Assembly: GCA_021654635.1 (NCBI GenBank)
Contig: AP025179.1
Span: 1,860,001 to 1,924,000, forward strand
Direction: 5' to 3'
Source of the DNA: Mycobacterium kiyosense
GTDB taxonomy: Bacteria > Actinomycetota > Actinomycetes > Mycobacteriales > Mycobacteriaceae
DNA: 64,000 bases
The position numbers and the translations under genes are program-made. Numbering within the stretch: position 1 is the first letter of the stretch; every line of letters starts with the position of its first letter. Shown piece by piece: positions 10,038-19,480 of the stretch. The notes under the pieces were generated by a model. The model made no database searches and was not told where the DNA came from. It saw only the letters and a list, made by a program, of their open reading frames with translations.

Positions 10038-10643
10038 CTAATCTGACGCCCCGAGCCGGTCGGCGACGGACACCACCCGTCGGGCCAGGTGGTCCAGCGC
10101 GTCCGCGGTGGCCGAGTCGATGTCGTCGATGTTGTCGTGGGTGGCAACCAAACTTGCGCCGTAGGGATTGCCGTCGACGAACTTCACCGGATCGGTGTAG
10201 CCCGGCGCCACGATGATGCCGCCGAAGTGCATGAGGGTGACATACAGCGTCAACAGCGTGGTCTCTTGGCCGCCGTGCAGGGTGTTGGAGGAGGTGAACG
10301 CCGCGTACACCTTGTCGGCGAGCTTGCCTTGCGACCACAGACCGCCCAGGCTGTCCAGGAAGTCACGCAGTTGCGCGGCGACCGAACCGAACCGGGTGGG
10401 GGACCCGAAGATCACTGCATCCGCCCACACGATGTCGTCGCCGGTGGCCGCCGGAAGATCTTTGGTCGCTTCGTAATTCGCCGTCCAGGCCGGGTTCCGC
10501 GCGAACGACGCCGGGTCGCGGGTCTCAGCTACATGGCGCACCCGGACGTCGGCTCCAGCGGCCTCGGCCGCCGCGGCGACCCGCTTGGCCATCGAGGTGC
10601 CGTGCCCGGTGGCGGAATAGTAGATGATCGCGAGCTTGGTCAT
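10038..10643 (-). CDS. WrbA-type NAD(P)H:quinone oxidoreductase (flavodoxin fold)
   Basis: 201 residues, the usual WrbA length. The N-terminal flavodoxin FMN loop reads YYSATGHGTSMAK; GSPTRFGSVAAQLRDFLD and TLHGGQETTLLTL are the WrbA hallmark segments. Family members bind FMN and reduce quinones by two electrons, limiting oxidative stress. It converges on ilvC and stands alone. I do not recall it at this position in M. tuberculosis, so it is probably a lineage-specific insertion. Confidence 0.85.
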   Translation of the reverse strand: MTKLAIIYYSATGHGTSMAKRVAAAAEAAGADVRVRHVAETRDPASFARNPAWTANYEATKDLPAATGDDIVWADAVIFGSPTRFGSVAAQLRDFLDSLGGLWSQGKLADKVYAAFTSSNTLHGGQETTLLTLYVTLMHFGGIIVAPGYTDPVKFVDGNPYGASLVATHDNIDDIDSATADALDHLARRVVSVADRLGASD

Positions 10644-10733
10644 CGACCCAGCGTAGGCGCACCGGATGCCTGCCCGATCGCACCCCTCGAGTGAGCGCGC
10701 TAAAGCCTAGCCGCGCAACAAATTCAGCGCTGA

Positions 10734-12104
10734 TCAATCAGGATCGTCGTCGTCTTCGTCTGGCGCGAGCAGTTTTTCAGGGTGGTGGTAGAGGTTGATA
10801 CGGGGTTGGCCGTGGTCCAGGTGGGGCGGGCGCAGCCATTCGGTGTGGCCGCTGGCGGTGGTGCGGGTGGTGTAGGCGCCGTCTTCGACGAGTTGGTTGT
10901 CGGGAGTGCAGGCCAGGGCGAGGTCGGTGATGTCGGTGCGGCCGGTGTTCTTCCAGCCGCTGACGTGGTGGACTTCGCTGTGGTAAGCCGGTGCCGAACA
11001 CCCCGGGCGGGTGCAGCCACGATCGCGCGCGTAGAGCATGATCCGTTGCGCGGGGGAGGCCAGCCGTTTGGTGTGATACAGCGCAAGCGGTTTGGCGCCG
11101 TCGAACAGGGCCAGGTAATGATGGGCGTGGCTGGCCATCCGGATCACATCGGACATGGGGGTTTTCGAGCCGCCGCCGGTGAGCCCCTTGCCGGTGGCGG
11201 CTTCGAGATCCTGCAGGGTGGCGGTGATGACGATCGAGACGGGCAGGCCGCGGTGCTGTCCGAGCTTGCCGGAGGCCAGTAGCGCCCGCAGGCCGGCGAG
11301 CATGCCGTCGTGGTTGCGTTGCTGCTGGTTTCGCGTGTCGCGGTCGACGGCGTCCTGATCGGGGGTGTTGTCGACGTGGGGAGTTTCGTCGTTGGGGTTG
11401 CACGCGCCGGGTGCGGCGAGTTTGGCCAGCACGGCTTCCAGGGTGGCGCGTAGCTCGGGGTTGATCAGGCCGCTGATCTTGCTCATGCCGTCGGTGTGTT
11501 GTTTGCCCAGTGTGATGCCGCGTTGGCGGGCGCGTTCCTCGTCGGAGAAGTCGCCGTCGGGGTGTAGCCAGTCCAGCAGCTGGGCGGCCAGGCCGGCCAA
11601 TTCGTCGGGGCGGCGATCCACGGCCAGCTGGGCCAGTTGGGCTTCGGCCGCCTCGCGGACGCCCAGGTCCACGCTGGGCGGCAGGTCGTTGAGGAAGTCG
11701 CGGATGACTTTGAGGTGACCGTCGCCGATACGGCCGTCGCGGTGGGCGGCCGCGGTGTCCGCCGCCAGCGGACCCAGGGGTTCTCCGGTCAGCGCGCGGC
11801 GCGGCCCGAACAGTCTGGCGTCAGCTACACGGCGGCCGGCCTCGGATTTGGTGATGTGCAGCAGATCGGCTAACGCGCTAGCCAGGCTGCCGCCCAATTC
11901 CTGCTTGGTGGCCTGGGCCTCGAGCTGGTTGATCACCGCGTGCTGCACTGCTCGGGGCCGGCGGGCCTGACGTTCCAGACGTTGGGCCAGTGCTGTGTGC
12001 TCGGGCGTGGTCAACGCGTCGAATGTCAACGCGCTCAGCTTGTCTTGCAGCGCGTCGATCTCGTCGAGAATCTCGACGATCTCTTCGCGACTGCTTGCCG
12101 TCAT
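10734..12104 (-). CDS. DUF222/HNH endonuclease protein (13E12 repeat family)
   Basis: 456 residues. The N-terminal two thirds are the DUF222 region of the mycobacterial 13E12 family (LERQARRPRAVQHAVINQLEAQA, then a LHITKSEAGRRVADARLF helix). The C-terminus holds an HNH nuclease motif: CTRPGCSAP, then SEVHHVSGW and a final DNQLVEDG. An Asp/Glu-rich tail (DEDDDDPD) ends the protein. The family is often mobile and may home or recombine; activity of this copy is unknown. The ATG at 12104 starts just before the conserved N-terminal helix. A related, truncated copy is at 47.3-47.5 kb. Confidence 0.82.
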   Translation of the reverse strand: MTASSREEIVEILDEIDALQDKLSALTFDALTTPEHTALAQRLERQARRPRAVQHAVINQLEAQATKQELGGSLASALADLLHITKSEAGRRVADARLFGPRRALTGEPLGPLAADTAAAHRDGRIGDGHLKVIRDFLNDLPPSVDLGVREAAEAQLAQLAVDRRPDELAGLAAQLLDWLHPDGDFSDEERARQRGITLGKQHTDGMSKISGLINPELRATLEAVLAKLAAPGACNPNDETPHVDNTPDQDAVDRDTRNQQQRNHDGMLAGLRALLASGKLGQHRGLPVSIVITATLQDLEAATGKGLTGGGSKTPMSDVIRMASHAHHYLALFDGAKPLALYHTKRLASPAQRIMLYARDRGCTRPGCSAPAYHSEVHHVSGWKNTGRTDITDLALACTPDNQLVEDGAYTTRTTASGHTEWLRPPHLDHGQPRINLYHHPEKLLAPDEDDDDPD

Positions 12105-12299
12105 ACCCCGAATGTTACGAACCACCACCGACAAGCAGCCCGCGCGCTGAGCCCGAAAACCCAGCCATATCAACGATTTCACTCAGAGCGAAAAACATTG
12201 ACGCAGCTGAACTTACAGATCGACCCCGCGTCGCAACACGTGCGTGCCGCGTAGTAACCGGACGTACCGTGCATACCCGCGTCGAATTTCGGGGACGGC

Positions 12300-12797
12300 A
12301 TGAGTTTGAATAATCGGGTGCTGAATCCCGGGGAGATATTCGGTGGCTACACCATCATGAGGCCGCTGGGGGCGGGCGGTATGGGGGAGGCTTACGTCGC
12401 CCGGCGCCGAGGCTACCCCGGCACCCGGTCGGCACCCTGAGTTACGCCTCGCCCGAGCAACTTCTCGGCGGCGACACGGACAGCCGGTCGGAGCAGTATT
12501 CGCGTTGCCGCAACGGCCTTCGGGTGCTGACCGGCCAGCCGCCGTTCCGTGACGCGAACCCGGGCGCAGGTGATATCGGACCACCTGCGTGCGCCGGTGC
12601 CATCCGTGCGCCACTGGCGCCCCGAGTTGCCCGAGGCTGTCGATCAAGTGGTGAGTCGGGCGATGGCCAAGGACCGCGCGGGTACGACCATGACCAGCAC
12701 GGCGGCCGCCCGTCGGCTTGCCCGCTTACCAGATAGCTGTCGGCTAGGAACCGGGGCGAATCGCAGATATCGTTCTGCGGAGCGCCCACGCAATTGA
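12300..12797 (+). pseudogene. Remnant of a serine/threonine protein kinase (Pkn type)
   Basis: The first frame (12300-12440) starts MSLNNRVLNPGEIFGGYTI and contains the glycine-rich loop LGAGGMGEAY, then runs to a stop. Overlapping it in another frame comes VGTLSYASPEQL, the activation-loop end (SPE), followed by LTGQPPFRDANP. A third frame carries VSRAMAKDRA from the last kinase lobe. The segment that should hold the ATP-anchoring Lys region, HRD and DFG motifs (about 120-140 residues) is missing. The gene therefore has an internal deletion plus at least two frameshifts and cannot encode a kinase. Confidence 0.8.
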
Positions 12798-13283
12798 AAC
12801 AGATTGGGAAAGCGGTAGGTGCCGAATCGACATGCGGTTCGTACATTTGAATAGCAATGGCCCAATTACTCGCGCACCGCACATATGTATTCAGGTCGTC
12901 GCCAGGCGGCGGGGCGGCTATTTCGGATAGCAACGTCTGCCCCGGCGCTGTGCTGGGCGGCAGGCAGCGGGCAATGCGGGCGGTTGGCGTGAAAGCTTCG
13001 ACGGCAGTCCGTTTACCTGAGCGATCCGGAAGCGGTGAGACACGTTCTACAGCCGATTGGCAGGAAAACTTGCAGTTTATCCACAGGTAGTTTCTGCACG
13101 ATTATCAATATGTTGTTGCCGGTAAGCCGTACGACAATATGAACGGTTTACTGGCTTATGTTAAATAGGATTCGACATGCAAAGGCCATTTGCGCGTGCC
13201 TGAGATGAAACGGTGGCGAGCCTGGCCACGGTCGCCCAGGTTCGCCGGCCGGTGTTGAGCGAGTAGAGCGTGCAGGGGGTGCT
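12798..13283. other. Intergenic stretch without a recognisable gene
   Basis: No frame here looks coding: the short ORFs lack mycobacterial codon pattern and conserved motifs, and the region is less GC-rich than its neighbours, especially 13080-13170. It lies between the kinase remnant and the first PPE gene and presumably contains the PPE promoter, though I cannot place one with confidence. Confidence 0.5.
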
Positions 13284-14708
13284 GTGGATTTCGCGGTGTT
13301 GCCGCCGGAAGTCAACTCGGCCCGGATGTATACCGGGCCAGGATCGGAGTCGATGGTTGCGGCCGCCCAAGCTTGGAACAGTGTGGCTTCCGAGCTGTCC
13401 AACGCCGCGAGCACGTACCGGTCGGTGATATCGGCGCTGACCGCTGGCCCATGGGTAGGGCCCGCCGCGGCGTCGATGACGACCGCGGCCACCTCCTATA
13501 TCAGCTGGCTCAACGAGGCGGCGGCCGGCGCGGAGGACACCGCGGCCCGTGCCACCGCTGCAGCCACCGCCTACGCGCAGGCGTACGCGTCAACGGTCCC
13601 GCCCCAGCTGGTCGCGGCTAACCGTGCCATGCTCACCCGATTGCTGGCGACGAACCTGTTGGGGCAGAACGCATCTGCCATCGCGACCACCGAGGCTCAG
13701 TATGCCGAGATGTGGGCACAGGACGCCGCGGCCATGTACCGATACGCGACTTCGTCGGCGTCCGCCACGACGCTGAACCCTTTCAATTCGCCTGTGCAGA
13801 ATACGAATTCCGCAGGGACGGCCACGCAATCAGCCGCGGTCGCTCAGGCGACGAGCACGTCCGCGGGCAACGCGCAGAGCGCCGTCGCCTCGGCGCAGCG
13901 GTCCTTCGCCGCGGTCCCCACCGCGCTGCAGAGCCTGGCCGCGCCCGCCCAGTCCACTTCGGCCAGTGACATCCTGGACACGCTGGCCGACCTGATCTCG
14001 ATTTTCTTGGACTTGCCGGCCGATATCGCTGAGCTCACGGTCGACGTGCCGCTGAGCGTCCTCGGCCTGGTGTCTCTCCCGCTGGACATCGGAAGCTACG
14101 GCACCGGTGTGCACACCGACGACATCGTCAGCGGCTGGAACGGCGAAGAGTCGTGGCCGAGCACGGCGCCCGCACCGGTCAAAGAGTTCCCGGCCCCTCT
14201 CCTCAACCTGAGCCCGGGCACCGTCCCGCCGCCCCCCAGGGTGTGGGGCGCCATAGGCGAAGCGGACACGGTCGGAAACCTGTCCGTGCCCGGGACTTGG
14301 ACCATCGCCACGCCGGCGGTACGCCCGATCTCGTGCGAATTCCCATTGGTTCCTGCCGCCCGCGGCGCCGTTCAACCGGAGACGACGACACCCGGGTCCG
14401 GTTCCACGTTCGGCCAGATGGCTTTGGCGGCGATGGCCGGGCGCGCGCTCGCCGGCACGGTGGGCACCGGCGTCGGCAAGCAGGGCAGCAACGCGTCTCG
14501 GGCCGAACGCCTTCAGGTCGCCGCCGCCGCAGCGATCGCGGCGGAGACAACCGCGGCGGCCGACGCGGGCGAAGCGTCGGGGAGCGAGCCCCGGGGTGTG
14601 GTCACCGGGGTAGCGGCCGAACTCCGCGAGTTCTCCAAGCTCCGCGACGAGGGCATCCTCACCGAGGAGGAGTACGTCGAACAGAAGAACCGGCTGCTCG
14701 GTCGGTGA
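13284..14708 (+). CDS. PPE-SVP family protein with C-terminal SHOCT-like domain (copy 1)
   Basis: 474 residues. The PPE domain occupies about 1-175 (VDFAVLPPEVNSARMYTGPG start, WVGPAAASM near residue 55). The SVP signature GxxSVPxxW is GNLSVPGTW at 331-339. The last 28 residues (447-474) read LREFSKLRDEGILTEEEYVEQK..LLG, matching the SHOCT short C-terminal domain. PPE proteins are normally secreted or surface-exposed through type VII systems, usually with a PE partner; none is present here. The GTG at 13284 follows CAGGGGG. It is one of a tandem pair with the next gene, 54 bp apart. Confidence 0.9.
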   Translation: MDFAVLPPEVNSARMYTGPGSESMVAAAQAWNSVASELSNAASTYRSVISALTAGPWVGPAAASMTTAATSYISWLNEAAAGAEDTAARATAAATAYAQAYASTVPPQLVAANRAMLTRLLATNLLGQNASAIATTEAQYAEMWAQDAAAMYRYATSSASATTLNPFNSPVQNTNSAGTATQSAAVAQATSTSAGNAQSAVASAQRSFAAVPTALQSLAAPAQSTSASDILDTLADLISIFLDLPADIAELTVDVPLSVLGLVSLPLDIGSYGTGVHTDDIVSGWNGEESWPSTAPAPVKEFPAPLLNLSPGTVPPPPRVWGAIGEADTVGNLSVPGTWTIATPAVRPISCEFPLVPAARGAVQPETTTPGSGSTFGQMALAAMAGRALAGTVGTGVGKQGSNASRAERLQVAAAAAIAAETTAAADAGEASGSEPRGVVTGVAAELREFSKLRDEGILTEEEYVEQKNRLLGR

Positions 14709-14762
14709 CCGCGTACTGCTCTTCGAATATGACGTAATCGTCTGGAAAAGGATTGCGCGTCA

Positions 14763-16136
14763 ATGGATTTCGGGACCTATCCGCCGGAGATAAACTCCGC
14801 TCGGATATATGCCGGTCCCGGTGCGGGGCCGTTGCTGGCCGCTGGGCAGGCGTGGGCCGGATTGGCCGACGGGTTGTACACAGCGGCGGCCGCCTACCAG
14901 TCAGCGGTGTCCCAACTGACCTCAGGGCTGTGGACGGGTCCGTCCTCGGCTTCCATGACAGCCGCGGCCGCAACGTATTTGGACTGGCTGAGCACCGTTG
15001 CGGCGCAGGCCGAGGAGACGGCCGGCCAGGCGACGGCAGCAGTCGCCGCATACGAGGCGGCGTTTGCCATGACGGTACCGCCGCCTAGCGTCGCGGCCAA
15101 CCGGAGCCTGCTGGCAGCGTTGGCGGCAACGAACTTTCTCGGCCAGAACACGCCGGCCATTGCAGCCACCGAGGCGCAGTACGCCGAGATGTGGGCGCAG
15201 GACGCACTGGCGATGTACAACTACGCGGCCTCCTCCGCGGCCGCGACTGTGCTTACGCCGTTTTCGTCTCCTGAGCAGAACACCCGCCCCGACGCCCCGT
15301 CCGCTCAGGCCGCCGCGGTCGGGCAGGCACTCGCCACGCCCGCCGGCAATGCCCAGCAGGCCGTATCCGGCTTTTCGCAGGTGCCGACCGCGCTGGACAG
15401 CCTTGCAGCACCTGCCCAATCGAGCGCTGCCGCAGACTCTCTCGACACGTTGAGCGACCTCATCACCATTTTTCTGGGCACGCCGGCCGCCCTCGCCGGC
15501 CTGGGAGCGAGCGTCCCCCTGGCAGTTGTGTTGGGGCCAGTCGATCTCCCGTTCGTCATCAACGGCTACCTCGTCGGTACGCACACCGACGACATCGTCA
15601 GCGGCTGGAACGGCGAGGAGTCCTGGCCGGGCACCGCGCCGGCGCCGGTCAAGGAGTTCCCGGCGACACTGTCCAATTTGCCCCGGGGCACGGTGCCGAC
15701 GGCATCGGCCGGACTGGGTGCGGCCGACACCGTCGGTGGCCTGTCCGTGCCGTCCGCGTGGACGGTCTCGGCGCCCGAGATCCAAACCCGCGCGCTGGCG
15801 CTGCCGCTGTCCCAAGCCGGCCCCGCGACCGCCGCGGCAGAAGCCGCTTCCGGCAGTTCCGTCGGCGACTCAGCGCTGGCGACGATGACGGGCCGCGCGA
15901 TGGCGGGCCAGCCCAATACGCAAGGCAGTCCTGTCCCGCAGGGCACCGAGCTACGTGTGCCCGCAAAGATCGTGGCCGCGACGGCAGCCGACGAGCCGGC
16001 CACCTCCACCCGCACCCCTCGGATCGTGGTAACCGGAGTCGCGGCCAAACTCCGTGATATCACCAAGCTTCGCGACGAGGGGCGGTTGACCCAGGAGGAA
16101 TACCTCGAGCTGAAGAAGTGCCTGCTCGGTCGCTGA
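14763..16136 (+). CDS. PPE-SVP family protein with C-terminal SHOCT-like domain (copy 2)
   Basis: 457 residues, paralogous to the preceding gene along its whole length. The PPE domain begins MDFGTYPPEINSARIYAGPG, with LWTGPSSASM in the conserved WxG position. The SVP signature GGLSVPSAW lies at 325-333. The C-terminal SHOCT-like segment (430-457) reads LRDITKLRDEGRLTQEEYLELK. Both copies also share the stretch THTDDIVSGWNGEESWP before the SVP motif. The ATG at 14763 is preceded by AAAAGGA. The linker between SVP motif and SHOCT tail is the most divergent part. Confidence 0.9.
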   Translation: MDFGTYPPEINSARIYAGPGAGPLLAAGQAWAGLADGLYTAAAAYQSAVSQLTSGLWTGPSSASMTAAAATYLDWLSTVAAQAEETAGQATAAVAAYEAAFAMTVPPPSVAANRSLLAALAATNFLGQNTPAIAATEAQYAEMWAQDALAMYNYAASSAAATVLTPFSSPEQNTRPDAPSAQAAAVGQALATPAGNAQQAVSGFSQVPTALDSLAAPAQSSAAADSLDTLSDLITIFLGTPAALAGLGASVPLAVVLGPVDLPFVINGYLVGTHTDDIVSGWNGEESWPGTAPAPVKEFPATLSNLPRGTVPTASAGLGAADTVGGLSVPSAWTVSAPEIQTRALALPLSQAGPATAAAEAASGSSVGDSALATMTGRAMAGQPNTQGSPVPQGTELRVPAKIVAATAADEPATSTRTPRIVVTGVAAKLRDITKLRDEGRLTQEEYLELKKCLLGR

Positions 16137-16152
16137 ACGTCATCGAGTCCCG

Positions 16153-17583
16153 TCAGGGGGCGAGGGCCGGCAGCTCCCGGATCCCGAACTCACGCCGTAA
16201 CAGGGTGCGCGCGGCATAGTAACCGGCCATGCCGTGCACACCGGCTCCCGGCGGCGTGGCCGCCGAGCACAGGTACACCTTGGGAATTGGTGTGCTCCAA
16301 GGGTTTACTCGCGGTGTGGGTCCGCCGACTGCGCGCAAAACCGAGGCCCCGCCCACGCCAATGTCCCCACCGACGTAATTGGCGTTGTGGGCGCTCAGCT
16401 GAGCTGCGGGCACGCTGCGCGCCGCCACCACCACGTCGCGAAAACCGGGCGCGAAGCGTTCCACGACGGCGGTCACGGTGGCGGTGGCATCGACGGTGGA
16501 TCCCGCCGGCACGTGGGCGTAGGTCCAGAACGGACGGCGGCCGGTGGAGTCGATTCGACCGGGATCGGCAAGGTGGGGAACCGAAGCCAGCACCATCGGC
16601 CACTCGGCGTGCCGCCCGGCGGCGATATCGGCCTCCGCCGAGGCCATCTGTGCACGGGTGCCACCTAGGTGCAGCGTCGCCGCCTGCGCCAACCGCGGAT
16701 CCGTCCAAGGGATGTCGCCGCTGAGCACGAAATCAACCTTCGCGACGCCCGATCCAAATGTGTAGCGGCGCAAAGCTTTAGCGTATCGGTGCGGGATGGA
16801 CTCCCGGTAGACCTGCAACAGGGTGGTCGGTGCGGTGTCGAAAACGACCACCCCGCTGGGCGGTTCGGTGACTTCGGCCCCCGCCGTCAGTTGGCCGCCG
16901 TGCGCGCGTAGGTCGGCGATCAGGGCATCGGTGATTCGCTGGGTACCGCCGACCGGGATCGGCCAGCCGACCGAGTGGGCGAGGGTGGCCAGCATCAGCC
17001 CGGCGCCGGCGGACGCCAGCGACGGTAGCGGTGTAATCGCATGGGCGGCAACGCCGGTGAACAACGCCCGGGCATCCTCGCCGGGCAGCGCTCCCCAGGC
17101 CGCGGTGCCCTGGGCCAACATTCGCAGCCCGAGGTGGACGACGGTGGCCGGCGAACCTGGAACCGATCGTTTGTCGCCGAGCAGAAACCCCACGACGCCG
17201 TCGTCGTTGCCTACCAACGGGCCGAGGAAACGCCGCCACGACGCACCGTCGTCCAACTCCGCGCAGGTGCGTTCCAGGTCTCGATAGGCGATCGCCGCCC
17301 GGCCGGCCGGCAGCGGGTTGGCGTAGGAGATCTCCGGGACCGACAACTGCACACCCCGCGCGGGCAGGTTGAACGCCGCAAAGAACGGTGACGCCAGCGC
17401 CAGCGGGTGCACCGCCGAGCACACGTCGTGTGAGACTCCGGGGAATTCGATGTCGGCCTGGGTGCGGGCGCCGCCACCGAATGTCGGCTGCGCCTCGAAG
17501 ACCTGAACTTTCAACCCCGCGCGGGCGCAGATCACGGCCGCGGCGAGTCCGTTGGGCCCGCTGCCGACGACGGAGACATCCAT
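16153..17583 (-). CDS. FAD-dependent phytoene desaturase-like oxidoreductase (Rv2997-like)
   Basis: 476 residues. The N-terminus has the dinucleotide-binding motif VVGSGPNGLAAAVICARAG followed by VFEAQPTFGGGARTQ, typical of the NAD(P)/FAD oxidoreductases related to phytoene desaturase and amine oxidases. The C-terminus has the flavin-contacting LCSAATPPGAGVHGMAGYYAA. The substrate is unknown. The ATG at 17583 was chosen because the Rossmann strand starts three residues later. It lies 26 bp downstream of the glycosyltransferase gene on the same strand, so the two may be co-transcribed. Confidence 0.85.
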   Translation of the reverse strand: MDVSVVGSGPNGLAAAVICARAGLKVQVFEAQPTFGGGARTQADIEFPGVSHDVCSAVHPLALASPFFAAFNLPARGVQLSVPEISYANPLPAGRAAIAYRDLERTCAELDDGASWRRFLGPLVGNDDGVVGFLLGDKRSVPGSPATVVHLGLRMLAQGTAAWGALPGEDARALFTGVAAHAITPLPSLASAGAGLMLATLAHSVGWPIPVGGTQRITDALIADLRAHGGQLTAGAEVTEPPSGVVVFDTAPTTLLQVYRESIPHRYAKALRRYTFGSGVAKVDFVLSGDIPWTDPRLAQAATLHLGGTRAQMASAEADIAAGRHAEWPMVLASVPHLADPGRIDSTGRRPFWTYAHVPAGSTVDATATVTAVVERFAPGFRDVVVAARSVPAAQLSAHNANYVGGDIGVGGASVLRAVGGPTPRVNPWSTPIPKVYLCSAATPPGAGVHGMAGYYAARTLLRREFGIRELPALAP

Positions 17584-17609
17584 AACTCGATTAGAGCTGA
17601 CTTGCGCGC

Positions 17610-19379
17610 TCAAAGCGAAGCGGTGCACACCACCTCATCGAGGCTGGCGGTGCGAAAGCCGGCGGCGGCCGCACGCCGGCCCAAATCTGCGGTCGGCTCG
17701 GTCTCCGGCGCAACGCCCACCCGATCCAGCCGTTCCGTGTGGTACATCGCGGGTCCGTAAGCCACCTGCTCGGTGAGAAAGTAGCTTCCGCCGCCGGGGG
17801 CTTGGCGCACTGGATTTTCCATGGTGCGCACACCTCCCGCCTGGGCCGCGTCGGCGTAGTTGATCGCCACCTGGAACACCTTTGTTTCGGCGTCGAACAC
17901 CGCCCGCAACCGGGTGATGAGGTTCTCGCGCACAAAGAACTGCCAGCCTTGACCCAGGTGCAGCCAGAACGGTCCGGCGACCTCACCGCGCAGGTGCGCC
18001 AGCGGGGTCCCGACGGATTCCTCCGGGCCAGGGTGGCAGAACTCCAGGAATTCGTAGCGGTTCAAGAGCGTCGCGCGGTCCGCGGCGGACAGCCCGGCAT
18101 CGACCGCCAGGAAGCGCCCGACCCGCGACACATCGGTGCAGCAATTCAGAAACGAGTTCAGTGTCAGCTCGGTGACGGCACGATCCGGTCCGGCGACGAG
18201 ACTGACCACCACGTCGGCGTCGGGTGGGCCGCAGACCATACCCCGCACCAGCTCGGCGGGATACGAGGATGCCGCTTCGCGCAGCGCCGTCGCACAGATT
18301 TCGCGGTTCTCCGCAATCCGCTGCCGATCGTCGTCGGGCAGGTCGGGTTGGGCCAGCACGCGACGCCAGACCGCGAAGGCCTCCGCGTGCTTGTCGATCC
18401 ACGAAGCGCACAGCGCCAGCTCGTCCAGCGCACCCCACTGGTAGACCTCCTGGCTGACATACAGCGTGTCCTGCTCCGGGTAGGGAATGGCGGCGGCACG
18501 TTCGGCGAACAGATAGCCGAGCCAGTACCGCTCGTCGAGCCGGTACCGATGCGCGATGTCATACAGCGGCTCCGCGCGCGACGGCCGGAACTCCCAGGCC
18601 CGCAGGTAGGCGTCTTGCACCTGCGGCCACGCCTCGCCTTGTGACCACATGGAACTCGCGACCCGGTACAGCGCGTAGTAGACCTCTTCGTCCCATCCGC
18701 CCATCTCGGAGCGTTGCAGATACCACTTTCGCGCGTTGTCGAAATCCGCCAGATCGAAATAGCTCTGCGCCAGATAGAACACGGATCGCGCGTCGTCCGG
18801 GTTGCGCTCGACCTCGGCCAGTAACAGGTCGCGATCGCTTTCATACTTCTTCTGCGGGTCGGAGTTCCGCGCGCCGAGGCGGCGGGAATCGATGTAGTAA
18901 TCGCCATCGAGCCGATCGTGGGTGAAGTCCCCGTCCACCATCACGTACTCGTGCACGACACCCTCGTAGCGAACCGGCAACCCGTCGCGAAACAGATTGG
19001 GGCGCCAGAAGACGGCCGAACCGAGCCCGTAACGCAGCTGGTAGAGGTCCTCGCCGAGTTGGCCGAAATCGAGAGTGCCCTCGATGCTGTCGTCAGCGTC
19101 GAGCACCCAGATGTAGTCGCCGTGGCCCTGGGCGAGCGTCAACGCCTCGGAGCGGTTGTGCCCGAAGTTGCGCCAAGGCCGCTCGAAGAGGTCACCGGGG
19201 ATGCCCAGGGCCGCCATCCGGTTGCGGATCAGGTCCTGGGTTCCGTCGTCTGAGCCGGTGTCCACGATCACCCACGACCTGATGTAGGGCGCGACCATGT
19301 CGAGGGTCGCCTCGATGATCGGTGCCTCGTTGCGGACGATCATGTTGAGGCAGATCGCCGGGCGGGTGGGGGAGGACAC
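17610..19379 (-). CDS. Family 2 glycosyltransferase with TPR-like C-terminal half
   Basis: 589 residues. The N-terminal 200 residues are a GT-A domain: CLNMIVRNEAPIIEATLD, VDTGSDDGTQDLI, and the metal-binding VLDADDS. The middle (about 200-350) contains helix-pair repeats resembling TPRs (SVFYLAQSYFDLADFDNARKWYLQRSE), and the C-terminal third is a second, unrecognised domain. The arrangement resembles soluble GT2 enzymes that glycosylate proteins or peptides. The start GTG is at 19379. It is divergent from serA with a 101-bp gap and is an insertion relative to the M. tuberculosis order. Confidence 0.8.
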   Translation of the reverse strand: MSSPTRPAICLNMIVRNEAPIIEATLDMVAPYIRSWVIVDTGSDDGTQDLIRNRMAALGIPGDLFERPWRNFGHNRSEALTLAQGHGDYIWVLDADDSIEGTLDFGQLGEDLYQLRYGLGSAVFWRPNLFRDGLPVRYEGVVHEYVMVDGDFTHDRLDGDYYIDSRRLGARNSDPQKKYESDRDLLLAEVERNPDDARSVFYLAQSYFDLADFDNARKWYLQRSEMGGWDEEVYYALYRVASSMWSQGEAWPQVQDAYLRAWEFRPSRAEPLYDIAHRYRLDERYWLGYLFAERAAAIPYPEQDTLYVSQEVYQWGALDELALCASWIDKHAEAFAVWRRVLAQPDLPDDDRQRIAENREICATALREAASSYPAELVRGMVCGPPDADVVVSLVAGPDRAVTELTLNSFLNCCTDVSRVGRFLAVDAGLSAADRATLLNRYEFLEFCHPGPEESVGTPLAHLRGEVAGPFWLHLGQGWQFFVRENLITRLRAVFDAETKVFQVAINYADAAQAGGVRTMENPVRQAPGGGSYFLTEQVAYGPAMYHTERLDRVGVAPETEPTADLGRRAAAAGFRTASLDEVVCTASL

Positions 19380-19480
19380 GGCCGGATCGTACCCAGCAGC
19401 GCCGCATGACGTTGCGTGATTTTCCCGAGTGATGTCTGGCCGCGCCGCGGGCCGCCGTTGCGTCCGACTACGCTGTCCGC

